A stretch of DNA of 64,000 nucleotides, taken from Rhizobium rhizogenes NBRC 13257 (GTDB taxonomy: Bacteria; Pseudomonadota; Alphaproteobacteria; Rhizobiales; Rhizobiaceae). The stretch covers positions 186,001 through 250,000 of the forward strand of contig NZ_BAYX01000007.1 of assembly GCF_000696095.1 (NCBI RefSeq), in the 5' to 3' direction. Below are positions 53,758-62,902 of the stretch, one piece after another. Both the position numbers and the translations under genes were made by a program. Position 1 is the stretch's first letter. Every line of letters begins with the position of its first letter. Below the pieces are notes generated by a model. That model had not been told where the DNA came from. It saw nothing but the letters and a program-made list of their open reading frames with translations, and did not search any database.

Positions 53758-54504
53758 TCAAGCCGAAAGCTTGGCCATGACCTCTTCGGAAACTTCGAAG
53801 TTCGAATAGACGTTCTGCACATCGTCATCGTCTTCCAGGCTGCCGATGAGCTTCATCAGCGACTGTGCCTTTTCTTCGTCGACCGGCACGTTGTTCTGCG
53901 CACGCCAGATCGCCTTCACGGTTTCAGCTTCGCCGAGCGTTGCTTCCAGCGCCTTGGCGACTTCGTTCATAGCCTCGAAACCGCAGATGATGGTGTGGCC
54001 GTCTTCGTCGCTCTCGACATCATCAGCGCCGGCTTCGATTGCCGCTTCCATCACCTTGTCGGCATCACCGACTGTCGGCTTGTAGGTGATCTCACCGACA
54101 TGGTCGAAGGAGAAGGAGACGGAACCGGTTTCGCCGAGAGCGCCACCAGCCTTTGTAAAGATCGAGCGGACGTTCGAGGCGGTGCGGTTGCGGTTGTCGG
54201 TCAGCGCTTCGACGATGATCGCGGTGCCGCCAGGACCATAGCCCTCATAGCGGACTGCATCATAGTTTTCCCCGTCACTGCCGGCCGCCTTCTTGATGGC
54301 GCGGTCAATATTGTCCTTCGGCATCGACTGTGCCTTGGCGTTCTGGATCGCCAGGCGCAGGCTCGCGTTCATGGTCGGGTCGGGCAGGCCCGCCTTGGCG
54401 GCGACGGTGATTTCACGCGCCAGCTTGGAGAACATTTTCGAACGCACCGAGTCCTGACGACCCTTGCGGTGCATGATGTTTTTAAACTGTGAATGGCCAG
54501 CCAT
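53758..54504 (-). CDS. yebC: YebC/PmpR-family regulatory protein
   Basis: YebC-family protein of 248 residues: MAGHSQFKNIMHRKGRQDS, KAGLPDPTMNASLRLAIQNAKAQSMPKDNI and GPGGTAIIVEALTDNRNRTASNVRSIFTKAGG are the conserved segments. YebC proteins act as DNA-binding regulators and aid translation of polyproline stretches. I chose ATG 54504 (MAGHS). It lies on the ruvC side of the locus, as is common. Confidence 0.95.
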   Translation of the reverse strand: MAGHSQFKNIMHRKGRQDSVRSKMFSKLAREITVAAKAGLPDPTMNASLRLAIQNAKAQSMPKDNIDRAIKKAAGSDGENYDAVRYEGYGPGGTAIIVEALTDNRNRTASNVRSIFTKAGGALGETGSVSFSFDHVGEITYKPTVGDADKVMEAAIEAGADDVESDEDGHTIICGFEAMNEVAKALEATLGEAETVKAIWRAQNNVPVDEEKAQSLMKLIGSLEDDDDVQNVYSNFEVSEEVMAKLSA

Positions 54505-54638
54505 GGCACCCCTGTTCACGTCTTTTGTTGGGAATGGGCCGCCTTATAAGAGCGAAGCCGCTTTCATTCAAGCAAAAAGCCCGCAAAGGCGGCTCGCCCG
54601 GCTGTGATCCTCCGCAAGCATGAGCCATGCTGATCGGC

Positions 54639-55481
54639 TCAAAGCCCCTTCAGCACATAGATCAACGGCTTCCGAGGCAATGTTTTCAACGACACCGTGG
54701 TCGTCGCGCCTGGCGCATAACCGATGTCAAATTCTGGACCAAAAAGCGCCAGGAACTGATCGACCGGCGGTCCCCAGCGATGCATCGGCAGGATCAGCGA
54801 GGAACGCAGCCGCTTCACCACGCGGCTCATGCTGTCCGCGCCCATGGTCAGCCCGCCGTCGACCGGCACCATGACGACATCGAGCCGACCGATCTCGGCA
54901 TATTGCTTGTCGTTGAGCTCGAAGTGCAGGTGCCCCAGATGACCGATGCAGAGACCGGCCACTTCGAAGATGAAGATGGAATTACCGTTGGGCTCGATGC
55001 CACCGGACCACGAGCGGATGTCGGTCACCACGTTGCGGATCAGCGTATCACCGACGGTCAGATGAACCTTCGCCGGCTCGCCCGGCACCTCGCTCCAGCC
55101 ATGCAGCACGTATTTGATCGCCGGATCCGGCGTCAGCGTGTAGTGCGTCGGATGCGCCTTGTTCATGGTGACGGCGGTTGGCGTATAGGGCGGCGGATAA
55201 GTGCCGCTGAAATCCGTCGCGATCGAGACGCCGCCAGGTGTTTCGATGAAGAAGGTGGCGTGGCCAAGGAAGGTGATCTTCACATCACCGTTGACGGGAT
55301 CCTTTGCAAGTGTCGGGCCGGGAGGCGAGAAGCTCGCAAAGGTCGCCTTTGGCAAAGACTGTGCAATCGCCTGGCATTGGCTGGGCTGGGGGCGAGAAGG
55401 TTTCTCCTGCGCATCCGCGACACTCCAGCCCGCCAGAGCCAGCAGGAAGAACACGGCGAAGACCGGAAATCGCACCATCAT
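54639..55481 (-). CDS. MBL-fold metallo-hydrolase, exported
   Basis: Protein of 280 residues with a signal peptide (about 1-24, ends VADA). The metallo-beta-lactamase-like fold is suggested by VKITFLGHATFFIETPGGVSIATDFSG and GLCIGHLGHLHF, where the histidines correspond to part of the metal site. The first HxHxDH motif is not in standard form: after GHATFFI come HPTHY and LHGW, so the metal site is divergent. The group is related to UlaG-type hydrolases. Function unknown. Confidence 0.7.
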   Translation of the reverse strand: MMVRFPVFAVFFLLALAGWSVADAQEKPSRPQPSQCQAIAQSLPKATFASFSPPGPTLAKDPVNGDVKITFLGHATFFIETPGGVSIATDFSGTYPPPYTPTAVTMNKAHPTHYTLTPDPAIKYVLHGWSEVPGEPAKVHLTVGDTLIRNVVTDIRSWSGGIEPNGNSIFIFEVAGLCIGHLGHLHFELNDKQYAEIGRLDVVMVPVDGGLTMGADSMSRVVKRLRSSLILPMHRWGPPVDQFLALFGPEFDIGYAPGATTTVSLKTLPRKPLIYVLKGL

Positions 55482-55608
55482 GCCACCCCCTCAAGCCTTA
55501 CGGAAACGGGGAGGATGCGGCACGGTTAGAGGCAGGTCCAGCGGCAATCCGATGAGGATTGCTCACAATCGCGTCATTGCCACTGGGCGATGAATGATTG
55601 GGCAGCCG

Positions 55609-56433
55609 CTACCGCCAGAACTCCGGAATGGTCTCGGCCAGACGCGGCCCGAGTCGCAGCGGCGCGATCTTTTCCGCAAGCCCGGTCGCATCCGAAATCT
55701 CCACGCCGACACCGCAGATGGTGGCTGGGCCGGAGGCCGCCTCAAAACGGCCCTTCGGCATTTTCGAGATGAAGCGGTTAAGCGGCTCTTCCTTCTCCAT
55801 GCCGAGCGAGGAATCGTAGTCGCCGCACATGCCGGCATCCGACATATAGGCGGTGCCGCCGTTCAGGATCTGCGCGTCGGCGGTCGGCACATGCGTATGC
55901 GTACCGACGACCAAGCTGGCGCGGCCATCGACGAAATGGCCGAAGCACTGCTTTTCGCTGGTCGCCTCCGCGTGGAAATCGAAGATGATGGCGTCCGCTT
56001 GTTCCTTCAGCGGGCAGGCATCGAGGATCGCTTCCGCCGCCTTGAAAGGATCGTCCAGCTCCGGATGCATGAAGACGCGGCCCATGATGTTGGCGACGAG
56101 GACGCGGGCGCCGTTGCGGGCATAGTAGATGCTCGAACCACGGCCGGGCGTCCCGGCGGGATAATTGGCGGGGCGCAGGAACTGGTCGTGGCGCTCGCAG
56201 AACACCACCGCTTCCTTCTGGTCCCAGACGTGATTGCCCGTGGTCACCACATCGGCACCGGCATTGATGGTTTCGAGAAAGATATCCTCGGTGATGCCGA
56301 AGCCGCCGGCGGCGTTCTCGCCGTTGACGATGACGAAGTCGAGCTTCAGATCGGAAACCAAGCCCGGCAAGCGATCCCATACCGCAACCCGTCCGGTCTT
56401 TCCGACCATGTCACCCAGAAAAAGCAGCCGCAT
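55609..56433 (-). CDS. YmdB-type metallophosphoesterase
   Basis: Metallophosphoesterase of 274 residues (TIGR00282 family): MRLLFLGDMVGKTGR, FVIVNGENAAGGFGI, VVTTGNHVWDQKE, IIFDFHAEATSEKQ and VVGTHTHVPTADAQILNGGTAYMSDAGMCG give all metal ligands. Such enzymes hydrolyse 2',3'-cyclic nucleotides. It starts just after the end of the formyl-THF cyclo-ligase gene (3-base gap). Confidence 0.92.
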   Translation of the reverse strand: MRLLFLGDMVGKTGRVAVWDRLPGLVSDLKLDFVIVNGENAAGGFGITEDIFLETINAGADVVTTGNHVWDQKEAVVFCERHDQFLRPANYPAGTPGRGSSIYYARNGARVLVANIMGRVFMHPELDDPFKAAEAILDACPLKEQADAIIFDFHAEATSEKQCFGHFVDGRASLVVGTHTHVPTADAQILNGGTAYMSDAGMCGDYDSSLGMEKEEPLNRFISKMPKGRFEAASGPATICGVGVEISDATGLAEKIAPLRLGPRLAETIPEFWR

Positions 56434-56436
56434 TCC

Positions 56437-57024
56437 CTATCCAATCTCCACGGAAACAAAATTGAGCCCGCTCTCGGTCAAAATCGCGTCCAGACGGACA
56501 TCATGCGGCTCAGCCGGTACTGATGGCACTTCCTGGCAGTCGAATGCAATGCCGATCAGCCGCGGATTCAAGCCTTTTTGATGCAAACGATCGATGGCGC
56601 GGTCGTAATGGCCGGCGCCGTAGCCGATGCGATGGCCGGTGCTGTCGAAAGCCGAAAGCGGCACCAGCATGACCTCGGGGTCCAGAACGGCGGCATCAGG
56701 CCCGGGCCCCGCCGTGCCGAAACCGCTGGGGACCAACGGCGCACCGGGCACGAGTTCGCGAAAGACGATGGTGAGCTTGTCGAGAATGACCGGCACGCAG
56801 AGCCGCGCCCCTCGCTCCCGCAACCGCGCCATCAACGGCCGAATGTCCGCTTCCGACCGGATCGGCAGGAAGCCGGACACGATCATCCCCGGCTCAACCT
56901 CGATCGCATCGCCAGCATGGGCAAGCATCGCCAGCCCCTTTTCGATGCGCTCATCGGGCGCAATCGCGTCGCGTGCCGCCAGACGCTCGTTACGATATTG
57001 GGCTTTCAGCTCTTTGGGGGTCAT
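56437..57024 (-). CDS. 5-formyltetrahydrofolate cyclo-ligase
   Basis: Converts 5-formyl-THF to 5,10-methenyl-THF with ATP, 195 residues from ATG 57024. The signature GYGAGHYDRAIDRL with the ATP-binding region and the N-terminal K-x2-R-x4-R pattern (KAQYRNERLAARD) are present. The start is uncertain: ATG 57039 adds five residues and 57084 adds 20. In many Proteobacteria 6S RNA is upstream of this gene, but only about 100 bases separate it from the HAD gene here, and no 6S fold was found. Confidence 0.92.
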   Translation of the reverse strand: MTPKELKAQYRNERLAARDAIAPDERIEKGLAMLAHAGDAIEVEPGMIVSGFLPIRSEADIRPLMARLRERGARLCVPVILDKLTIVFRELVPGAPLVPSGFGTAGPGPDAAVLDPEVMLVPLSAFDSTGHRIGYGAGHYDRAIDRLHQKGLNPRLIGIAFDCQEVPSVPAEPHDVRLDAILTESGLNFVSVEIG

Positions 57025-57127
57025 CAGGCTTTCATACATTGGGACAATATCAGGAAAGCATAATGAGCCTGCAGCCCAATGCAATGCGTGAAAGCGACAT
57101 GAGGTTATCGCTTAACTGCCAACGGCT

Positions 57128-57805
57128 TCAGCCGGCCTTGCATTCCACCGAAATATGGCCATTCCCGTCGATATGCGCCCGAACATGCTTATAATTGGGC
57201 AACGTCGGATGACTGGTCTCGAGCGGATGGGAATGCGTCGCCGTGATCACCACGACATCGGCGCCAGCGGCCTCGCCCGCCTTGATGCCGGCCATCACAT
57301 CCTCGAAAACCAGGCAGTCGGAGGGCCGCAGACCAAGCCGCTCGGCACCGAGAATGTAGCATTGTGGATCCGGCTTGCCGACCTTGACGTCTTCGGCCGT
57401 GACGATGAAGCGCGGAACCGGAATGCCGGCCGCGGCAAGGCGCGCATGGGCAAGCCGGAGCGGCGAGGAGGTGACGATCGCCCAGCGCTCCGGCGGCAGC
57501 GAGGCCAGGAATTCGATGGCGCCCGGCAGCGGCACGACGCCTTCCAAATCGGTAATTTCCGCCTCCATGATCAGTGCCGATTCCGTGACCGGATCGACGC
57601 CGGGCAGGTTGAGCTTGCCGATCGTGTCGATGCCGCGCGCGCCATGCATGGTCGGCATGAACTTCTCGACATCCAGCCCCTTACTTCGCGCCCAATCGCC
57701 CCAGACACGCTCGGCGGCGGCGATCGAGTTGATGATCGTGCCATCCATGTCGAACAGGAATCCGGAATAGCTTTTATCGAAGATGGAAGACGATATGGCG
57801 GACAA
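57128..57805 (-). CDS. HAD-superfamily phosphatase (sugar phosphatase-like)
   Basis: HAD hydrolase of 225 residues. Motif I is LFDMDGT (about residues 16-22), motif II IVTSS (about 111), motif III with KVGKPDPQCY and motif IV VFEDVMAGIKAG. The cap domain sits between I and II, as in subclass IA sugar phosphatases. The substrate is unknown. It lies upstream of the cyclo-ligase gene on the same strand. Confidence 0.88.
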   Translation of the reverse strand: MSAISSSIFDKSYSGFLFDMDGTIINSIAAAERVWGDWARSKGLDVEKFMPTMHGARGIDTIGKLNLPGVDPVTESALIMEAEITDLEGVVPLPGAIEFLASLPPERWAIVTSSPLRLAHARLAAAGIPVPRFIVTAEDVKVGKPDPQCYILGAERLGLRPSDCLVFEDVMAGIKAGEAAGADVVVITATHSHPLETSHPTLPNYKHVRAHIDGNGHISVECKAG

Positions 57806-57964
57806 GGTTCAGTCCCCTCTCGGGTTGGCGGAATCGGGTGGGCGAGCCGGGATCGACTCGTGCCGTCTTTCTTCCGACTACCGGCAGCCACGCCAAGAAG
57901 CAAACGAATGCTGGGCGGCGGACATGGAAAACAGCGGCGCGTATGGCTGAATAGCTGTTGGAAT

Positions 57965-57988
57965 GCGCGGCGGAACAAGCCGCCGCGC
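57965..57988 (-). terminator. Hairpin downstream of acvB
   Basis: Perfect 9-bp stem GCGCGGCGG / CCGCCGCGC with a 6-nt loop about ten bases after the acvB stop; followed on the minus strand by ATTCC, so the T-run is weak. Confidence 0.6.
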
Positions 57989-57998
57989 GATCAGTGCG

Positions 57999-59396
57999 TC
58001 ACTCGCCGAGCCTGCTCTTCAGGCCGTTGATGATGTGATTGGCCAGAGCCTGGTAATCGTCGTCGAAATGATGGCCGCCATCCATGGCGATGACTTCGGC
58101 ACCCGTACCGGTCAGGACCGGGCAGGCAACATCCTCGTCGTCGTCCTTGCCATAGATGCACTGCACCATCTTCGGATTGATCGACTTGAGGTCATTGGTG
58201 GGATCGCCGCCCTTGCCGGCGCTTGTAGCGCCCAGCCAACCCATGACCGAGATCACATAGTCGACCTTGCGCGACAGCGACAGCAGAGAGATCTGCACGA
58301 TCTTATCCTTGTCGGCCTGTTTCAGACGATTATAGCTCGCCGGCAGCACGTCGGCGCCGAAGGAATAGCCGATCAGCACCACATGCTTCACTTTGAAGCG
58401 CTTGGTGTAGTATTGGATCATGCGACCGAGATCGTCGGCGGTCTGCTGTGGGTCGCGCTCCGTCCAGAAGTAGTGCAGCGTATCGACACCGACGACAGGG
58501 ATGCCCTGGTCCTGCAGATAGCTGCCGACTTCCTTGTCGATATCGCGCCAGCCACCGTCGCCGGAATAGACGATCGCCAGCGTGTCTTCGGTGGGCTTGG
58601 TGTCCATGACATCGACAGGCAGACCAAGTGGCGATTTTTCGCTGTCGATCGTCTTCATCAGATCCGCCAACCCGGTGCTGAGGGTGGCATAGGTGTCGTC
58701 ATCGTCGGAATCAGTAACCTGAACATCAGGGTGATCCTTCTGGATCTCCTCGACATGGTCGCGTCCGTCCTTGGGAGCGTTCGACGTGAATGTCGCGACG
58801 ATCGGGTTCGGCAGCGCGCCTTCCTGCAAGCCGAAGGACACCATGTCACCATCGCTCTTCTTCTCGGCGGGCGTGCAAAGCTCCTGCTTCAGCGCAATAC
58901 CGGAGGTCGGATCGACGGCAAGCGTGCCGGCAACGGTGGCATCCGGGGTCTGCGCGGCAATCGTCAGCGCCATAGCGCCGCCCGCGCCGACACCGGCGAT
59001 GATCGGCAGCTGATAGGTGCTGTCGGCAAAGGAGCGCTGCACCTGCTGGCTAAGCGATTCCAAGTCCGAGACCATGTAGATGCAGCCATCATTCTGGCTG
59101 ACGTCGTATTTGTTGAGCGACGCCAGGAAGGACGGATAATCGATGCCGATGACCAGCGTGCCGTTGGCGACGAGCTTGTCAGCGACGCCCTTCTCCTTGT
59201 CGCCCCAGCCGGCGACGTCGGAGATCAGGATGACCTCGCTGGTCACCTTGCCTTGCGGACGCAGGATATGCGGCGGCGAAATCATGCCAAGATCGTATTT
59301 GGTATCATCCTCGTCCGCCCGCGCCGCGCCTGATACCAGCAGGCCCGCTGTCAGCAGCAATGCGGAAGCCAAGGATGTTGCGTATTTCAAGATCAT
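57999..59396 (-). CDS. acvB: AcvB/VirJ-family protein (aminoacyl-PG hydrolase)
   Basis: Periplasmic protein of 465 residues, homologue of Agrobacterium AcvB and R. tropici AtvA. The signal peptide is about 27 residues (ends GAARA). The N-terminal half has a degenerate alpha/beta-hydrolase pattern (GVGAGGAM); the C-terminal VirJ domain (IVYSGDGGWRDIDKE) carries the nucleophile elbow GYSFGAD and ends DGGHHF with the catalytic His. AcvB is reported to hydrolyse lysyl-phosphatidylglycerol. It overlaps lpiA by four bases (ATGA). Confidence 0.92.
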   Translation of the reverse strand: MILKYATSLASALLLTAGLLVSGAARADEDDTKYDLGMISPPHILRPQGKVTSEVILISDVAGWGDKEKGVADKLVANGTLVIGIDYPSFLASLNKYDVSQNDGCIYMVSDLESLSQQVQRSFADSTYQLPIIAGVGAGGAMALTIAAQTPDATVAGTLAVDPTSGIALKQELCTPAEKKSDGDMVSFGLQEGALPNPIVATFTSNAPKDGRDHVEEIQKDHPDVQVTDSDDDDTYATLSTGLADLMKTIDSEKSPLGLPVDVMDTKPTEDTLAIVYSGDGGWRDIDKEVGSYLQDQGIPVVGVDTLHYFWTERDPQQTADDLGRMIQYYTKRFKVKHVVLIGYSFGADVLPASYNRLKQADKDKIVQISLLSLSRKVDYVISVMGWLGATSAGKGGDPTNDLKSINPKMVQCIYGKDDDEDVACPVLTGTGAEVIAMDGGHHFDDDYQALANHIINGLKSRLGE

Positions 59397-62002
59397 TTCC
59401 TCACGACCCCCTTAAGTCCGCCCCCGATGAGGAATGTGGCATCCATCAACGCGATCATTGGGCTGACACCTCCTGAAACGGCCAGATAGCGTGGCTGCCA
59501 ATCGGGATGAAATTTGGATTTGAAGGCACGAAGCCCTTTGAAATTGTAATAGCGTTCGCCGTGTTCAAACACGGTTCCCCCTACCCTGTCCCAAACCGGC
59601 GCCGATTCCCGTCTCGACATGCCCGACAGCGGCGCCATGCCCAGATTGAAGCGCTGGAAACCCTGCTCCTTCAGATATTCGAGGATCTGCACGAACAGAA
59701 AATCCATCGAGCCCTTCGGGGCATCCGGTGAAAAGCGCATCAGATCGACAGAGCCCTCCTCCTTGGTCTCCGTCATCAGGATATTAGCGAAAGCGACGAT
59801 CTTACCATCCTTTTTCAGCACGCCAACCGATTGCGAGGCAACATAGTCGGGATCGAAGGCCCCCAGCGAGAAGCCTTTTTCCTTGGCGTTATGATCGGCA
59901 AGCCACGATTCCGAAACCTCGGCAAGCTGATCCATGATATCAGGCACATGCTGCGGCTCGATAACGGCAAATTCTAGTCCGTCGCGCACCGCGCGGCTCG
60001 CGGTCTGGCGAAGATTGGCCCATTTGCCGCCCTTCAGCTCGAAATTGGTGAGGTTGACCACCGCCAGCTCGCCGAGCTTGAAAGCGCGCAAACCGGCATC
60101 GGCGCAATAGGACAGAAGCGCCGGCGATATCTGATAGAAGACCGAGCGGCAGCCCGCCGCACGAGCGGTTTCGACAAAGCGCCAGACAAGCTCAGGCAGG
60201 GCGTGCTTGGGGCCGATCGGATCGAACAGCGCGATCCACGAGCGGCCCTGCTTGCCGTACATGATGAAGGCATCGCCCTTTTCCGAGAACATGATGCTCT
60301 TGTCGCCCATCCGCACCAGATTGGCGTCGGCGACGCCCTGGTTGCGAACGATCTCGACAGCCCGCTCCACGGCATCTTCGGAAACCGGGTCCAATCGCGG
60401 CGTCGCCGGTCGCAACAGGCTGAAGATCGCGATCGCCGACGATACGATGGAAATACCGAGCACGGCGCGCAGCCCGCGCGGCGCCTCACCGGTAAATTCG
60501 AACTCCCACCAAAGCTGGTTGCTGTATTCGACGTCACGATAGACGAAGAACAAAATGACGATGGCGCCGATGCAGATCACCGCGATCGCCGTCAGCCAGC
60601 CGCCTGTCAGGGCCTGGTTCAGCAGCGATGCCGGCCGGGTAAAGAGCTGACGGCTGACGACGAGGCCGAAGATGAGGAAGCCGAGCAATCCGGCCTCGAC
60701 AATGGCGATGGCCTTCAGCAGCGACAGCAGCAGCGCGAGGACCGCCGAGAAGATCGAGACCCACCAGGCGCCGTCTAGGCGCTGGCCAAGGCCGCGGGCG
60801 GCAACGATCATCGCAAGCCCAAGAAGGCTGGACAGGAAATGTGCTCCTTCGACGATCGGCAATGCCAGGTAGTCGCGGAGAAATTCGAGATTTTGGTCCG
60901 GTGTCGGCGTCACGCTCGAAAAGACCAGCATCATGCCGAGCAGCAGCGCGAAGGTCGACAGCAACTGCGGCATGAGGCGGCCGCCGATGCGGCGCATGCT
61001 GGAGGCGGCCGGATGATCGACGAAGCGACGCAGTTCGGCCACGGAGACGGCGAGGATCGCGATCGCCAGCGGAATGACGTTGTAGATGACGCGATAGAGA
61101 ACCAGCGAACCGAGGACCGCGTCGGCATTCACCGAGCTGCCGAGCCAGGCGATGATGATCGTCTCGAACACGCCGAAGCCGGCCGGAACGTGGCTCAGCA
61201 CGCCGAGACCGACGGCGATGGCATAGATGGCGAAGAAGCCGGGCCAGCCGATGGCCGTATCCGGCAACAGCACGTAGAGCACCGAGGCCGAGGCGGCGAT
61301 ATCGAAGGCCGTCACCAGGAATTGCCGCGACCAGGTGCGCGAATCCGGCAGGCGAACGGCGATCGGCCCGATCTGCACCTCGCGGCCGTTGCGGCCGATG
61401 ACGATCACCACGGCGAGCGCGGCGAGAATGGCGCCGGCGATCAGGCGCAGCCACAGGCCATTAACATTGATCAGCGGGCCGATCTCGTCGGCGATGACCA
61501 GCAGCGCGATGGCACCGACGGCGGCAAGGCCAAGGCCGAAGGCCAGCGTGACGAAGGCAATGACGCGGGTGATGTCATCGGGCGACAGGCCCATCCTCGT
61601 ATAGGCACGATAGCGGATGGCGCCGGCGCTGAGCGCACCGAAGCCAGCCGTATTGCCGACCGCATAGGCGCTGAAGGAGGTGAGTGCCACATGCGGAAAC
61701 GGCAGGCGCTTGCCGATATAGTCCAGCGCGTTCTGGTCGTAGAAGATCAGCGAGGCGAAGCTGAGGCCGGTAAAGAACAGGGCCAGCAGGATGGACGAGA
61801 GCTTGGTCGTCTCGAGCGCGTGCACGACATCGTCATAGCGGACTTCGTTCGTCAGATCGAAGATCGCATAGGCGGCGATACCGAAGACGGCGACGGTGAG
61901 GACGGCAACGATCAGCGTGCGGTTGCTGTTCAGGAACCCGCTTATCCCACCGCGTTCCTTCAGTTCCTCATCGGCTTTTTCCAGATCGATTGGGGTCGAC
62001 AT
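59393..62002 (-). CDS. lpiA: LpiA/MprF lysyl-phosphatidylglycerol synthase
   Basis: Bifunctional membrane protein of 869 residues. The N-terminal half (about 25-540) is a multi-pass flippase domain, and the C-terminal domain (about 560-860, MYGKQGRSWIALFDP, GMAPLSGM) is the aminoacyl-transferase that adds lysine from Lys-tRNA to phosphatidylglycerol. This makes the membrane less anionic and confers acid and peptide resistance. In R. tropici it is lpiA, low-pH inducible, in an operon with atvA; the same order occurs here. Repeats upstream may be regulatory sites. Confidence 0.94.
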   Translation of the reverse strand: MSTPIDLEKADEELKERGGISGFLNSNRTLIVAVLTVAVFGIAAYAIFDLTNEVRYDDVVHALETTKLSSILLALFFTGLSFASLIFYDQNALDYIGKRLPFPHVALTSFSAYAVGNTAGFGALSAGAIRYRAYTRMGLSPDDITRVIAFVTLAFGLGLAAVGAIALLVIADEIGPLINVNGLWLRLIAGAILAALAVVIVIGRNGREVQIGPIAVRLPDSRTWSRQFLVTAFDIAASASVLYVLLPDTAIGWPGFFAIYAIAVGLGVLSHVPAGFGVFETIIIAWLGSSVNADAVLGSLVLYRVIYNVIPLAIAILAVSVAELRRFVDHPAASSMRRIGGRLMPQLLSTFALLLGMMLVFSSVTPTPDQNLEFLRDYLALPIVEGAHFLSSLLGLAMIVAARGLGQRLDGAWWVSIFSAVLALLLSLLKAIAIVEAGLLGFLIFGLVVSRQLFTRPASLLNQALTGGWLTAIAVICIGAIVILFFVYRDVEYSNQLWWEFEFTGEAPRGLRAVLGISIVSSAIAIFSLLRPATPRLDPVSEDAVERAVEIVRNQGVADANLVRMGDKSIMFSEKGDAFIMYGKQGRSWIALFDPIGPKHALPELVWRFVETARAAGCRSVFYQISPALLSYCADAGLRAFKLGELAVVNLTNFELKGGKWANLRQTASRAVRDGLEFAVIEPQHVPDIMDQLAEVSESWLADHNAKEKGFSLGAFDPDYVASQSVGVLKKDGKIVAFANILMTETKEEGSVDLMRFSPDAPKGSMDFLFVQILEYLKEQGFQRFNLGMAPLSGMSRRESAPVWDRVGGTVFEHGERYYNFKGLRAFKSKFHPDWQPRYLAVSGGVSPMIALMDATFLIGGGLKGVVRK

Positions 62003-62344
62003 GCTCTACCTGTTTGAATTGGCTTTCGCCGGTCCCGTTTGCTCGGATGTGCAGTAACGCTAATATTGCATCTTTATGGTGTCGCCTGCACTTCTGTCCA
62101 CGGGCTCTTTTTCTCGAGCGCTCCCATGTTTCTGAATTTGGGCAATTTTGGCGCAGGCCGCGTTCCTCTAACAAGGAATCCGTTATTATTAAAAGGAATT
62201 TGTCATTCACCAGGAATTTGAGCTTATCCACACAGAAAAGTGAACTGCGTCGCCCGCAAGCCACACAGTTCACTATTAGGACATTCCGACGGGGTCATAT
62301 TCTCTCGGCAAGTGCCTGCGGACGCATATCCTCGCCCGACCTTC
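62003..62344. other. Upstream region of lpiA with direct repeats
   Basis: A 342-base region between lpiA and the AHSA1 gene, both on the minus strand. On the plus strand, three AGGAAT-type repeats (62174, 62194, 62212; two extend to AGGAATTTG) lie about 20 and 18 bases apart, some 170-220 bases before the lpiA start. A response regulator could bind them. The rest shows nothing recognisable. Confidence 0.45.
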
Positions 62345-62827
62345 TCAGCGATCCGGCGCCTCGGCGGGCACGCCGCGCATTTCGCTCAGAAAGAACCCTT
62401 CCCGCAGATTGATGCCATATTCGACGAAGGCCTTCATGCAGCAGAGCATCTGAGTCCAGCCTTCGCAATTGAGATAGGTGCCGCGACGGCCGGCCGTATC
62501 CTCACGCCAACCGGATTCCGCGATCGTCACCAAAGTACCGCCATCATCGAGCGCTTCGAACGTCATCTCCACCTTGGTCCTGTAGCGCGCGCCCTCCTCA
62601 TCGGCGCCGCCATCCCAATGAAAGACGATGCGGCGACCGGGCTCGATCTCACTGACCTCGACCGGCGCCTTCTCCCACCAGATGACCGTTGTCCCGGCCA
62701 CCAGCGGCGCGCTGGCGCCGCCGACGGTAGTGAAATAGCCCGAAAGCTTCTGCGGATTGACGACAGCATCGAAGACCTCTTCTACCTTGCGGCCGATGCG
62801 GCCCGAAATACGGATATCCAGCGTCAT
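62345..62827 (-). CDS. AHSA1/SRPBCC-domain protein
   Basis: Activator-of-Hsp90-like START-fold protein of 160 residues: ISGRIGRKVEEVFDAVVNPQKL, EIEPGRRIVFHWDGG and GWTQMLCCMKAFVEYGINL are typical. I chose ATG 62827 after GAGGAGGAG. Divergent pairing with an ArsR regulator is a widespread arrangement for this family. The ligand is unknown. Confidence 0.88.
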   Translation of the reverse strand: MTLDIRISGRIGRKVEEVFDAVVNPQKLSGYFTTVGGASAPLVAGTTVIWWEKAPVEVSEIEPGRRIVFHWDGGADEEGARYRTKVEMTFEALDDGGTLVTIAESGWREDTAGRRGTYLNCEGWTQMLCCMKAFVEYGINLREGFFLSEMRGVPAEAPDR

Positions 62828-62882
62828 GGCTTCTCCTCCTCTTTCCGATCGCAGCATTCTCTCCATTGCGATCGGTAGCATT

Positions 62883-62902
62883 ATGTTATAAAAATATAAC
62901 AT
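62883..62902. promoter_or_regulatory. Palindromic ArsR operator
   Basis: ATGTTATA (62883-62890) and TATAACAT (62895-62902) are perfect reverse complements separated by AAAA. The right arm overlaps the start codon of the ArsR gene, so the site would block both transcription and translation of the divergent pair. Confidence 0.7.

Noticed and set aside
57025..57127. Possible 6S RNA upstream of formyl-THF cyclo-ligase
   Set aside because: Only about 100 bases are available and no long 6S-like bulged hairpin is apparent; the HAD gene occupies the place.
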